Virus record (IMG/VR): IMGVR_UViG_3300032053_018315
Location: 1 to 31,304 of that record
Strand: one strand, 5' to 3'
Length of the DNA stretch: 31,304 bases
From: a virus
Shown piece by piece: positions 12,192-20,620 of the stretch (position 1 is its first letter; the number at the start of each line of letters is the position of its first letter). The notes under the pieces are model-generated. The model saw only the letters and a program-made list of their open reading frames with translations. It was not told the origin of the DNA and made no database searches. A program made the translations under genes and the position numbers.

Positions 12192-13034
12192 ATGCTGTAC
12201 AGGGATAAGGCCTGGCTAGTAGAGCAACACTGGGACAACGGGCTATCTCAGCGCGAGATGGCAGAGATAGCAGGCTGCACCGACGTGTGTATTAGCCAGT
12301 GGATGAAGCGCTACCACATCCCTGTGCGGGATCCCCACCCGGAGTATGACGACACGCTTCACGATCGTGACTGGGTAGAGAAACGCTATGTTCAAGACGG
12401 GTGGTCAGTGCAGCAGATAGCAGGCTTTGTGGGGTGCTCCTCTAGCGTTGCGCGTTTGTGGGTGCACAAGCACAGCCTGCCAATTCGCGGCTTTGGGCAT
12501 GGGGCCTACAGCATTGACCAAGACTGGCTGTACGATCAGTACGTGGTACAACAGAGGTCTGCCGTCGAGATTGCTGGGGTATCCGGGTGTTCTGTGTGGG
12601 TTGTGATTGATCGGCTGGCTAGGTGCGGTATCCCTCAGCGTGGGAAGGATGAAGCAATGTCCATCGCCCACCAGCATCAGAGGGGTACTTATGGAACACC
12701 TGCTTACCGGGAGAGGTTGTCTGCAACCAAGCTCGGCGAACTGAACCCATCCTGGAAGGGCGGGGTTACTCCAGAGCGCAGAGCGTGCCGGAACTCTAGG
12801 GAATACGAAGCATGGCGGCAGCAGGTTCTCGACAGGTACGACTGGCAGTGCGTGGTCTGCGGTCAGTTTGCCCCGGTTGCCCATCACCTGCAGTCGTTCT
12901 GCGACAACCCCGACCTACGTTTCGAGGTGGGCAACGGGATGGCCCTGTGCGTAGATTGCCACATAGCCTTTCACGACGAGTACGGCAAGGGTGGCAACAC
13001 ACGGAGACAGTTCGATGAGTTCCGTGACAAGTAG
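12192..13034 (+). CDS. HNH homing endonuclease with three N-terminal helix-turn-helix repeats
   Basis: 280 residues. Three repeats of about 53 residues each have the form W(L/V)x(E/D)xx...I(A)G(C)...(I/L)P(V/I/Q)R: around 8-46 (LSQREMAEIAGCTDVCISQW), 60-98 (WSVQQIAGFVGCSSSVARLW) and 112-150 (RSAVEIAGVSGCSVWVVIDR). A NUMOD3-like piece follows (SATKLGELNPSWKGG), then the HNH domain (CVVCGQFAPVAHHL, then MALCVDCHIAFHDEYG) with two zinc-binding CxxC pairs. The repeats probably read a long target site. It stands alone between two head genes without intron boundaries that I can see. TAGGGG precedes the ATG. Confidence 0.9.
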   Translation: MLYRDKAWLVEQHWDNGLSQREMAEIAGCTDVCISQWMKRYHIPVRDPHPEYDDTLHDRDWVEKRYVQDGWSVQQIAGFVGCSSSVARLWVHKHSLPIRGFGHGAYSIDQDWLYDQYVVQQRSAVEIAGVSGCSVWVVIDRLARCGIPQRGKDEAMSIAHQHQRGTYGTPAYRERLSATKLGELNPSWKGGVTPERRACRNSREYEAWRQQVLDRYDWQCVVCGQFAPVAHHLQSFCDNPDLRFEVGNGMALCVDCHIAFHDEYGKGGNTRRQFDEFRDK

Positions 13035-13058
13035 TCTACTCTGCGGTGAGGTGGCTCT

Positions 13059-16000
13059 ATGCCTAGTCTCGCTGATGTAAGGTTACACGAGCAAGAGGAA
13101 GCCAGGAAGAAGGCAGCGGCAGCGGCCGCCAAGACCGATAAGGCAGCCGGGAAGGTATCGGGCAAGCCAGAGTGGTGGCGGGCTCCTGCCCCTGCACCTG
13201 CTGCTCGTCCGGCTCCTGCTGCTCCCACTACGATGGCCGAGGTTGGTAGGCGTGGCGCCGCCCCTCCTCCTGTCAACCCGTTTGCAGTGCAGGCGGCTGC
13301 CGCCCCTTCACGCGCTCCTGGTCTTGCATCTCCGGTACAGACACCTCCGCCCCCGTGGCGCCCGATGCTGCCCGTGGTAGGACTCCAGCCGGCAACGCCT
13401 GAGCTACCTGCGCGCCCTGGCCTACCGGGTTGGATGCAGGGAGCGCCGGTACTGCCAGGGTCTACTGGGGCTGCCAGGTGGTTGAAAGCACATGGGCCGG
13501 TGGCGACGGCAGAGTACACCTACGGGAGAATCCGGGACGCCTGGGAACGAGCGGCTCAGCCTGTAGAGGGACCGTCGCTGGCTGACGTGATGGCTCGCGG
13601 AGAAGGTGCTCCTCAGCCACGCCCAGCGCCACTGAGTTTCGCAGAGATGATGGCGCCCCCCACTATGCTGGCAGCGCAAGGCGTTGGGCCAGAGGTACTG
13701 GGCCAGGCAGCGAGCCGGTTGGGTGAGGTAGGAGAAGCTGCGTGGCGCGAGTTGAAGGGACTGCCTGTCATCGGTGACGTGGCCCGGTTTGCCGGTGGTG
13801 CAGCGGGCACCGGTCTGCAAGCACTTCAGATCCCGGGTAGGATAGTCGAGGAGTCACTGGGCAAGCTCACTCAGGGAGTCTCGGGTGAACACGGGGCGAT
13901 ACCCCTTGCCCCATCCCAACACATGACCGAGGAGCAGAAGGCACAGAGCGCGGCGATTGCTGAGTCCGCAGGCCTCGGGTGGCACCCTGGTGCGAGGTAC
14001 GCGATCTCTCAGGGAGTACTGGCAGCAAGCAGACTGGGCGCGGCAAGCATCAACGAGTATGCGGTGACGCGGTACGGGAACACTGCCGAGACCCAGGCTG
14101 CTGTACAGAGAGCCAGGCTGTTGGGGTACAGTTCCTACGAAGCACAGCGCGAAGGTGTAGACCGGCTGATGGCAGGAGAGGACTTGGAGACCGTGATCAA
14201 CGGGCGCCCGGTGATGCTGTACCCTCCGCAGCTACCTGCCGATCAGGATCGTTGGGTAGAGGACAAGGCAGCGGTAGGTGCATACCTGACTGGAGTAACA
14301 GCGCAGGGTGGTGACGCAACTTCGGCCGCCGAAGAAATCCAGCGGACAGGGCGCATTCCTCAGAGCGCCGACATGTGGAATGAGCTACTGGGCCAGTACG
14401 GGCTGGACCCCATCAACCTCATTCAGGGACTGGAAGCACTCGACAAAGCAGACGCCCTACGCGCTGCTGCAGCCGCCAAGTACGGTGGTGACTCTGCCGA
14501 AGTGAAAGCAATCGTAGCAGCAGCGGACACCGCGTCTGATGATCTGGCCAGGACCGCCCAACAGGTAGATGATTACGTCGCGCAGGCTGATGTTCACCCT
14601 GCTTTGAGGCCCATCCTGGAGGGAGAGGTAGAGCCAGACTACGCCTACTGGACGGCCAAGCACGCAAGAGAGGTAGAGGCAAGCGCGAGAGATCGGGCAG
14701 CGAGGGCAGTCTATGCTACCCTGCAGGCTGATGAGGCCCCACGGGGCAACACCATCCTTGACCGGGTGAGGAACTGGATAGACGTCAAGAGTCCCATTGC
14801 GCGGACTCCACGTGCTGTAGCCCAGACTGCTGCCAACAACACCGTTCAGATATTCGGAACTCTGCTTGAGGGTGTGGAAACTCCGGGTGAAGCGATGGAG
14901 ATCACGCACCGCTTTCTCGTTGACCCTGGCACGCTAGTACCTCGGTTCGGGGGATTGGTAGTCAGTGATGAAGCGGACGGTGTAAGGCAGCTGCTTGCGC
15001 GAGTGGTCAATGCGCTTGACGATCCTGACATGTTCCCGGATGAGGTATTCAGCCGCAACGAGTACCTGATGGAATTGGGGAACCAGGCGATGTATCAGAG
15101 CCTGCGGGCACAGGGTGTCTCAGCGCGAGAGGTCTCCCTCTACGAACGGATGGTAGGGAAGGTCAAGGGTTTGATGAGCAACCTCTACCTGACCAGTCCT
15201 GGCTATGCAGCGCGCAACTGGCAGAGCGACGTCGTAACGGCAGCCTGGGATGGGTCACTTTCCACTGCCAGTCGTGGCGCTGTAGACGACCTGATCACCA
15301 ACCTTGGGGTAGCTACGTGGCGACTGGGTGGTGAAGCTGCTGGCCAGATGGCACTGACTGAAGGACTGGAGGAAGGTGGCAACTGGCTGACCAGGGGCTG
15401 GGGCAAGTGGGCTGATCTGATAGGCAGCGGAGAGGAATCACGTTACCGGCGAGTGTTCTACACCGGCTTCGAGAATGCCTTAGACTGGGCACCCAAGGTA
15501 CCCGATGAAGTTGCCACTCTGCTAGACCCAGAGGCAGTCAGAGCACTGGAGGTTGGATTGGCGCAAGGCAGAAGTCTCGATGAGTTTGCAGCCTTGGGCA
15601 CTCACCTGCCTCCTGATGCTGCCCTGGCAGTGAACACCTGGGTAGACAGTGATGACTTCGTGCGCCAGTGGTCAACCGCCCGATCGGTTGCAGTTGAAAG
15701 CGGGCGAGCGGCAGCTGACTTCGCCCTTCTGGACTACACGGCAGCCCAGACAAAGCTCGACGTCTTCCTCAAGAACATCACTCCCTTCTCCTACTGGCTG
15801 ACTCACAACACAGCCAACTGGATTAAGCGATTCGCTGAGCGACCAGGAGCACTGACTGCCTACATCAGACTACAAGAAACGCTAGAGCGATACAACCAGG
15901 AACGGGGACTACCTGCCAAGTACGCGGGCACATTCGAGATCCCTGGTACTGGTGTAATGGTAGACCCGCTCAAGACAACGATACCGTTCGCAGGAATCTT

Positions 16001-18233
16001 CTTCCGCAGGCAGTACGAGCGCGAGGCCAAGAACCTGGTGGACGAAGCATTCCAGGCATTGGAGGCTGTTGGGATTCGACCCTATCCGTTCGTTGACATT
16101 CCGTTGCGGTTGAAGGGTGTGGTAGGAGAGCCGGAGGAGATTGGTCGTGTCATTCCTCAGACTGGTGCATTGCTGGCGATCACTGCCATACTGGGCATAG
16201 GGGGACCGCAGGGTATAGACCTGGAGGGACCGCTTAGGATGGTGGCTGGTCTTCCTGCTACTGAGGCATTCCAGTCGAATCGTGTTGACAGCATGTTAGC
16301 GGCCGGGGCTGCTCTGAATCCAACGAAGGTACAGTCCACGCTCATTGCGCAGGAACTCAACCGGCAGGCACACGAAGGGGTATTCACCCTCAACGCTGCG
16401 ATGGGAGTGTCTGGCTCAGAGGACAAGGTAGACGCACTGGCACGAGAGCAAGGTTGGTCACGCTCGCAGCTGATGGCAGCGCAGGAGGTACTGCGCGACG
16501 GGGTACGGCTGGCCCAGATCAACAGGGGAATCCAGACACTGGCGTCATTCGGAGTTGGTGTTAGCCTATCTGTACTCAGCGCCGGGGAACGTGAACAACT
16601 TGCGCTAGCCCAGGAGAAGCGGGCAACGATGTACTCTCCACTGACAGAGCAGGGGAGCCGAGGGGCACTTCAAGCTCTCCAACTGACTCACCCCGAGATG
16701 GGGCCATACGGTGTGAAGGGCTCTACTCTGCCAGGTGCCAGCCCAGAAGATCGGACTCCTGCTGAGCAGTGGCAGTGGAACGAGTACAGCCGGCGCGGGG
16801 ATGAGATTCGACGCGGGATTCAGACCAGAACCGACGCTATCAGGCGGGAGACACCCTGGGACAACGAAGCGATCCAGGCACTGTACGACCAGCAGAATGC
16901 TGAACTGGTAGCACTGCGGGCTGAGCTACACATCCCCGAGACGACGGGCGAGGTATTCCTGAGTTCGGTGTACGGTGCCAGCCCGGAGGAAGTGCAGGCC
17001 ATCAGGCGCCGGGACGTGTTGACTGCCATTGGGGCAGGGAAGCCAAACGCGGGTGACTTCCTCGGGGAGGATGGAGCACCAGACTGGGCCAGGTACTACG
17101 AAGCTGTAGACGGCTTCTGGGCCAACCTACCCGCCAGCATGAGGGAAGACCCGAAGGTTATCGCGGCAGCACAGGACTTGAGCGAGAGGACGGGGCAGGT
17201 AGTCACACCAGACAGCCTGTTGGCGGGGCTAGACCTGGCAGCCTATGAGGCACACCAGCGGCGATACGACAGCCCCACTGAGGCAGCGCTGGCTGTTTGG
17301 GACACGAAGGTGTCAGGTCCTGCCTGGGCAGCGTACAGGGCGGCAGAGGATCGCGGGGAGAAGGGCGCCTACGAGCGGTACATCGCGCCCATCCAGGAGA
17401 TGCCTGCTGTTGATCTGATCGGGCAGATACAGGGCCTCTACCCTGGCCGGTGGACAGACATGGAACTGAAGGCCGCCCTGCGGGGCATGGACATCCCGGC
17501 CATAGAGACTATGAGTCTGATGAAGAAGTCACCGGAGGAGCAGGGCCTCTCCCAGGCATCCGGTGCTTTCTGGGACTACTACAACGACCAGGTGCCACCG
17601 GGCAGTCTGGGCAAGAGTGCACGTGAGGCGCTGTTGGTTTCTGCCATTGTAGGTGCGGAGGACAAGAGTGCAGTCACAGAGGCAGAGTACACGGCAGCGC
17701 TAGAGTGGCTACAGGAGTGGCGTGAGCAGAACGAGAAGCCCTACTGGGGTGACTCGGAGGATTGGGTAGAGGCAAGGGCACAGAACCAGCAGTTCGAGAA
17801 TTCGGCGGCCGAAGCCATCCCGGGTATCAGGGATATACTGGACGGCTACTACGCCACGGCTTCCAGCTCTGCCGAACGTAAAGCCTACAAGCGGGAACAC
17901 CCAGAGGTACAGCAGTACTTCGATATGCGGGATGAGTTCGGGGCAGACAAGGCACACGAGATCTGGGCCTACTACTACCAGGGGAAGACGTATGGGGAGA
18001 AGTCCTCCCTTGGCACCTACTACACCGGGAGTGGCAGCAAGCGGTACTACTACCGGAAGGGAAAGAGTCGGGGTGGGCGCTCCTACGGTCCCAACTTTGC
18101 GTACCAGGCGAAGAAGACGCCCAAGGTGTTCCTGGACACCCCACTGGCGTGGAAGAGCACCATGCCAAAGCTTGAGTACCGGTACCGGCCCACGCCTCAG
18201 TGGAAGCTCGGATCGAAGGCTTTGGGCCTATAA
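13059..18233 (+). CDS. Giant 1724-residue head-module protein (candidate ejection/internal virion protein)
   Basis: GGTGAGGTGG precedes the ATG. Residues 1-130 are Ala/Pro-rich (PAPAPAARPAPAAPTTMAEV). The middle is largely helical with Gly/Ala amphipathic stretches (LPVIGDVARFAGGAAGTGLQ; GALLAITAILGIGGPQGIDL near 1030). A conserved-looking core includes SNLYLTSPGYAARNWQSDVV (about 706) and FLKNITPFSYWLTHNTANWI (about 905). The C-terminus is Tyr/Gly/Lys-rich (YYTGSGSKRYYYRKGKSRGG, about 1650). No enzyme motif is certain. Large, helical, partly membrane-prone proteins between portal and capsid genes in phages lacking a tape measure are often DNA-ejection proteins or large polyvalent proteins. 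That role is inferred. Palindrome copies 9 and 10 are encoded at about residues 421 and 1581. Confidence 0.85.
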   Translation: MPSLADVRLHEQEEARKKAAAAAAKTDKAAGKVSGKPEWWRAPAPAPAARPAPAAPTTMAEVGRRGAAPPPVNPFAVQAAAAPSRAPGLASPVQTPPPPWRPMLPVVGLQPATPELPARPGLPGWMQGAPVLPGSTGAARWLKAHGPVATAEYTYGRIRDAWERAAQPVEGPSLADVMARGEGAPQPRPAPLSFAEMMAPPTMLAAQGVGPEVLGQAASRLGEVGEAAWRELKGLPVIGDVARFAGGAAGTGLQALQIPGRIVEESLGKLTQGVSGEHGAIPLAPSQHMTEEQKAQSAAIAESAGLGWHPGARYAISQGVLAASRLGAASINEYAVTRYGNTAETQAAVQRARLLGYSSYEAQREGVDRLMAGEDLETVINGRPVMLYPPQLPADQDRWVEDKAAVGAYLTGVTAQGGDATSAAEEIQRTGRIPQSADMWNELLGQYGLDPINLIQGLEALDKADALRAAAAAKYGGDSAEVKAIVAAADTASDDLARTAQQVDDYVAQADVHPALRPILEGEVEPDYAYWTAKHAREVEASARDRAARAVYATLQADEAPRGNTILDRVRNWIDVKSPIARTPRAVAQTAANNTVQIFGTLLEGVETPGEAMEITHRFLVDPGTLVPRFGGLVVSDEADGVRQLLARVVNALDDPDMFPDEVFSRNEYLMELGNQAMYQSLRAQGVSAREVSLYERMVGKVKGLMSNLYLTSPGYAARNWQSDVVTAAWDGSLSTASRGAVDDLITNLGVATWRLGGEAAGQMALTEGLEEGGNWLTRGWGKWADLIGSGEESRYRRVFYTGFENALDWAPKVPDEVATLLDPEAVRALEVGLAQGRSLDEFAALGTHLPPDAALAVNTWVDSDDFVRQWSTARSVAVESGRAAADFALLDYTAAQTKLDVFLKNITPFSYWLTHNTANWIKRFAERPGALTAYIRLQETLERYNQERGLPAKYAGTFEIPGTGVMVDPLKTTIPFAGIFFRRQYEREAKNLVDEAFQALEAVGIRPYPFVDIPLRLKGVVGEPEEIGRVIPQTGALLAITAILGIGGPQGIDLEGPLRMVAGLPATEAFQSNRVDSMLAAGAALNPTKVQSTLIAQELNRQAHEGVFTLNAAMGVSGSEDKVDALAREQGWSRSQLMAAQEVLRDGVRLAQINRGIQTLASFGVGVSLSVLSAGEREQLALAQEKRATMYSPLTEQGSRGALQALQLTHPEMGPYGVKGSTLPGASPEDRTPAEQWQWNEYSRRGDEIRRGIQTRTDAIRRETPWDNEAIQALYDQQNAELVALRAELHIPETTGEVFLSSVYGASPEEVQAIRRRDVLTAIGAGKPNAGDFLGEDGAPDWARYYEAVDGFWANLPASMREDPKVIAAAQDLSERTGQVVTPDSLLAGLDLAAYEAHQRRYDSPTEAALAVWDTKVSGPAWAAYRAAEDRGEKGAYERYIAPIQEMPAVDLIGQIQGLYPGRWTDMELKAALRGMDIPAIETMSLMKKSPEEQGLSQASGAFWDYYNDQVPPGSLGKSAREALLVSAIVGAEDKSAVTEAEYTAALEWLQEWREQNEKPYWGDSEDWVEARAQNQQFENSAAEAIPGIRDILDGYYATASSSAERKAYKREHPEVQQYFDMRDEFGADKAHEIWAYYYQGKTYGEKSSLGTYYTGSGSKRYYYRKGKSRGGRSYGPNFAYQAKKTPKVFLDTPLAWKSTMPKLEYRYRPTPQWKLGSKALGL
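14321..14333. repeat. Dispersed palindrome, copy 9 (TTCGGCCGCCGAA)
   Basis: Exact copy in the giant-protein gene, read as T-S-A-A-E-E. A at -2, A at +2. Confidence 0.9.
17801..17813. repeat. Dispersed palindrome, copy 10 (TTCGGCGGCCGAA)
   Basis: Exact copy near the 3' end of the giant-protein gene, read as N-S-A-A-E-A. A at -2, C at +2. Confidence 0.9.
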
Positions 18234-18239
18234 AGATTG

Positions 18240-18282
18240 CCCTCTTGAAATCATTGATAGACGCTCGGCAAGAGGGTATAAT
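18240..18282 (+). promoter_or_regulatory. Capsid-operon promoter with an overlapping 8-bp inverted repeat
   Basis: TTGATA (18254-18259) and an exact TATAAT (18277-18282) are separated by 17 bases, placing the transcript start near 18289, about 50 bases before the scaffold gene. CCCTCTTG (18240-18247) and CAAGAGGG (18269-18276) are perfect inverted arms that enclose the -35 and abut the -10, consistent with an operator. As RNA from upstream transcription the same arms form a hairpin, but no T-run follows. Confidence 0.8.
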
Positions 18283-18338
18283 GCAGATCAGCAGGGACCC
18301 AGTTCCTGCTAGACTTAACAAGTAACAGGAGGATTCCC

Positions 18339-19097
18339 ATGACTGTGACGGAATTGACTGGTCAGGGCGGAGTTGCCCAGGCGGGAGCGACAGGCAAGAG
18401 CGCAGTTGCTCCAGTAGCCCCGGTGACAGCTACTCAGGGCCAGACGATAGCCCCGAGTCAGGAGCAGCAAGCAGCCCCAGCGGCTGCCCCACAGAAGGTT
18501 GATCTCACGACACTGCCAGAGTTCAGGCAGTACCAGGCGGCTGTGGACCGCGAGAAGGAAGCGGCGCGGCGCAGGGAGCAAGCATACCAGCAGCAACTTG
18601 CAGTGGTCCAGGCGCAACAGGCGCAGTACGCTCAGCAAGTGGAAGCACTGAGACTGAAGGGCGCCGATCCAGAAGAGGCTGTACAGTATCTGCAGGCCCA
18701 ACTGGGGCAAGAGCGCCAGCAGGCCCTGGCCGCTATGCAGCAACAGGCCAAGAGCGCCGAGCTGAATGAGCGGGCTACGAGGGCGCTGTTGGCTCTCGGT
18801 ATGAACTATGAGACGCCTGGACTCGATATGAGTGGTGGGGCAACGGAAGCGGGGTACACGCTGCTGCTCGAATCTGCCCTGAAGATCGCTGCCGAGAGAG
18901 GCAGCGCGGCCAAGACTGAGGCCGAACAGAACGCTCTCAGAGCTGCGCAGGCTGCGCAAGTAGAGACTGCCAGGCAGCTGGGGGCGACAACCGTATCAAC
19001 ATCAACTGGCCCCGGTGCTACACCAACCGACCCGTTCGGGGGAGAGAAGGATCCGAACAAGCGGCTGGCGATTGCGCTAGGGGTCGCCAAGAAGTAA
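18339..19097 (+). CDS. Scaffolding-like head assembly protein
   Basis: 252 residues directly before the major capsid gene, with AGGAGG upstream of the ATG. The N-terminal 60 residues are Ala/Gln/Pro/Thr-rich and disordered-looking. Residues about 60-150 form a long Gln/Glu/Ala coiled-coil (EKEAARRREQAYQQQLAVVQ; EERQQALAAMQQQ-like). The C-terminal part includes NERATRALLALGMNYETPGL and ends in Gly/Pro/Lys-rich residues (FGGEKDPNKRLAIALGVAKK). This composition and position are typical of phage scaffolds, which guide procapsid assembly and then leave the head. No protease domain is seen, so it would not be a protease-scaffold fusion. Confidence 0.85.
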   Translation: MTVTELTGQGGVAQAGATGKSAVAPVAPVTATQGQTIAPSQEQQAAPAAAPQKVDLTTLPEFRQYQAAVDREKEAARRREQAYQQQLAVVQAQQAQYAQQVEALRLKGADPEEAVQYLQAQLGQERQQALAAMQQQAKSAELNERATRALLALGMNYETPGLDMSGGATEAGYTLLLESALKIAAERGSAAKTEAEQNALRAAQAAQVETARQLGATTVSTSTGPGATPTDPFGGEKDPNKRLAIALGVAKK

Positions 19098-19123
19098 CTC
19101 GATCCTATGAGGAGGATTAGACA

Positions 19124-20098
19124 ATGGCAGCGACACTGAACGATTATGCCAAGCAGTCCAAGAGCCCTCTGAAGACTGCGATCCTGGAGAACCTGCTCCG
19201 GTACAGCGACCTGCTGGCCATCCTGCCGTTCGAGAACGTGGATGCGCTCAGCTCGGTCGTGGTGCGCTGGCAGCATCTCCCGACCGTTGGGTTCCGCAAG
19301 ATCAACGAAGGCTACGGTGAGGCGTCTGGCCAGACCGACCAGATCGAGGAATCCGTGAAGCCCTTCGGCGGCGACGTGGACGTTGACCGTGTGTTCGGCC
19401 TGGTCAAGAACGTCATTCAGCCGGTGGCTGTGACTCAGACCAACATGAAGTTGAAGTCCATCGGGTACGGCTTCAACGACTACTTCATCAACGGCTCCCC
19501 CGCCTACGACGTGGATGGCTTCTACGGCCTGCAGTACCGTGTGGGCACTCTGCCCGCCCGGCAGTCGTTTGTCCTGGGCACGGCTGGCACGCCCTTCGAC
19601 GTGACCGCCGACGCCGACAGCGAGAACGCTTTCCTGGACGGTCTGCACCGCCTGAGCAAGTATGTCGGCGGGGCTGATGCCTTCTTCATGAACGAGAACA
19701 TGTGGCTGGGCGTGGGCGGTGTGCTGCGCCGGCTGGGCTTGCTCGACGCGGGCAAGGACCAGTTCGACCGCGAGTTCTCTATGTTCGGGAAGGGCAAGCT
19801 GATCGACATCGGCGTGAAGGCCGACCAGGTGACCGACATCATCACCGACACCGAAGACCCTGGCGACGGGGGCGACGACACCACATCCGTCTACGCCGTG
19901 AAGTTCGGCACCGACGACGGCCTGGCCGGAATTCAGTTGGACGAGCTGGAAGCCAAGTGGGTCGGTGGCGACGATCACGAACTGGAAGACAAGCCGGTGA
20001 AGCGGCTGCGGATCGACTGGGTGGTAGGGCTGGCCGGGTTCGGCTCCTACTACGCGGCCCGGATGGGCAACCTGATGCCCGCTGGCGACTGGAGCTAG
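19124..20098 (+). CDS. Major capsid protein (HK97-like fold)
   Basis: 324 residues with GGAGG nine bases before the ATG. It opens MAATLNDYAKQSKSPLKTAI, and YSDLLAILPFENVDALSSVV is the N-terminal-arm/E-loop type pattern of HK97-fold capsid proteins. FINGSPAYDVDGFYGLQYRV and the C-terminal RLRIDWVVGLAGFGSYYAAR fit the P- and A-domain pattern of this family (subunit sizes about 280-380). The acidic, Gly/Asp-rich insertion DTEDPGDGGDDTTSVYAVKF is near residue 245. Codon use is strikingly biased to C-ending codons (GAC, GGC, AAC, ATC) compared with neighbours, as expected for the most highly translated gene. It is followed by a cement-like gene and a strong terminator. Confidence 0.9.
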   Translation: MAATLNDYAKQSKSPLKTAILENLLRYSDLLAILPFENVDALSSVVVRWQHLPTVGFRKINEGYGEASGQTDQIEESVKPFGGDVDVDRVFGLVKNVIQPVAVTQTNMKLKSIGYGFNDYFINGSPAYDVDGFYGLQYRVGTLPARQSFVLGTAGTPFDVTADADSENAFLDGLHRLSKYVGGADAFFMNENMWLGVGGVLRRLGLLDAGKDQFDREFSMFGKGKLIDIGVKADQVTDIITDTEDPGDGGDDTTSVYAVKFGTDDGLAGIQLDELEAKWVGGDDHELEDKPVKRLRIDWVVGLAGFGSYYAARMGNLMPAGDWS

Positions 20099-20136
20099 GC
20101 TCCAGCCTGGTAGAGTCTTAGTACAAGGAGAAAACC

Positions 20137-20523
20137 ATGACTCACAAGCAAGCAAGAACCAGCGCGGCCCCGTTCGACGCAGAGCTGATGCTCCGCCGCG
20201 GACGCGAAGGTCACGTGACCTGTGACGAAACCAGCGACTGCCTGGCGATCTACGAGACCGCTGCGCAAGGGGCGACCATGAAGATCGTGGTCCCTGAGTC
20301 GGACGAGAACGGTCTCACCGCTGAGTTCGCCATCGAAGCGGCAGATACCTGCGACGACGACAGCTACGAGGAGATCGCTCGCTCCGAGCCCATCAGCGAC
20401 ACGGGCGAGTACCTCGTCGGCTTCTCTACCCAGCGGCACTACGTGCGCCTGGTGGTAGAAGTCGAGAGCGAGGAGATCGACCTGGGCAGGGTCGTCGTCG
20501 GGATCGTCCCGCTGGGGATCTAA
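20137..20523 (+). CDS. Capsid cement/decoration-like protein
   Basis: 128 residues with AAGGAG before the ATG. After a basic N-terminus (MTHKQARTSAAPFDAELMLR), the rest is beta-rich and acidic: ATMKIVVPESDENGLTAEFA, then EIARSEPISDTGEYLVGFST, then YVRLVVEVESEEIDLGRVVV and GIVPLGI. This strand pattern and its place after the major capsid gene resemble jelly-roll cement proteins of the Bbp16 type, which clamp capsid hexamers. C-ending codons are frequent, as in the capsid gene, consistent with a high-copy virion protein. The family match is by pattern, not proven. Confidence 0.65.
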   Translation: MTHKQARTSAAPFDAELMLRRGREGHVTCDETSDCLAIYETAAQGATMKIVVPESDENGLTAEFAIEAADTCDDDSYEEIARSEPISDTGEYLVGFSTQRHYVRLVVEVESEEIDLGRVVVGIVPLGI

Positions 20524-20559
20524 CCGCGCACCGACCGACAACTGAATAGCTAAGTGACT

Positions 20560-20597
20560 GCGGGGCGGGTCTCCCTGGCCCGCCCCGCTTTAGTTTG
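20560..20597 (+). terminator. Intrinsic terminator after the capsid operon
   Basis: GCGGGGCGGG (20560-20569) and CCCGCCCCGC (20579-20588) form a perfect 10-bp GC stem with a 9-base loop, followed by TTTAGTTT. It separates the high-expression scaffold/capsid/cement unit, started by the promoter at 18254-18282, from the glycosyltransferase and tail genes, which presumably receive read-through or need their own promoter. Confidence 0.93.
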
Positions 20598-20620
20598 TAC
20601 CTACCGGGGGAAGGGACCAC

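Noticed and set aside
13121-13133. GCGGCCGCC-containing stretch in the Ala-rich start of the giant protein
   Set aside because: Only 9 of 13 positions match the dispersed motif. It is explained by Ala codons.
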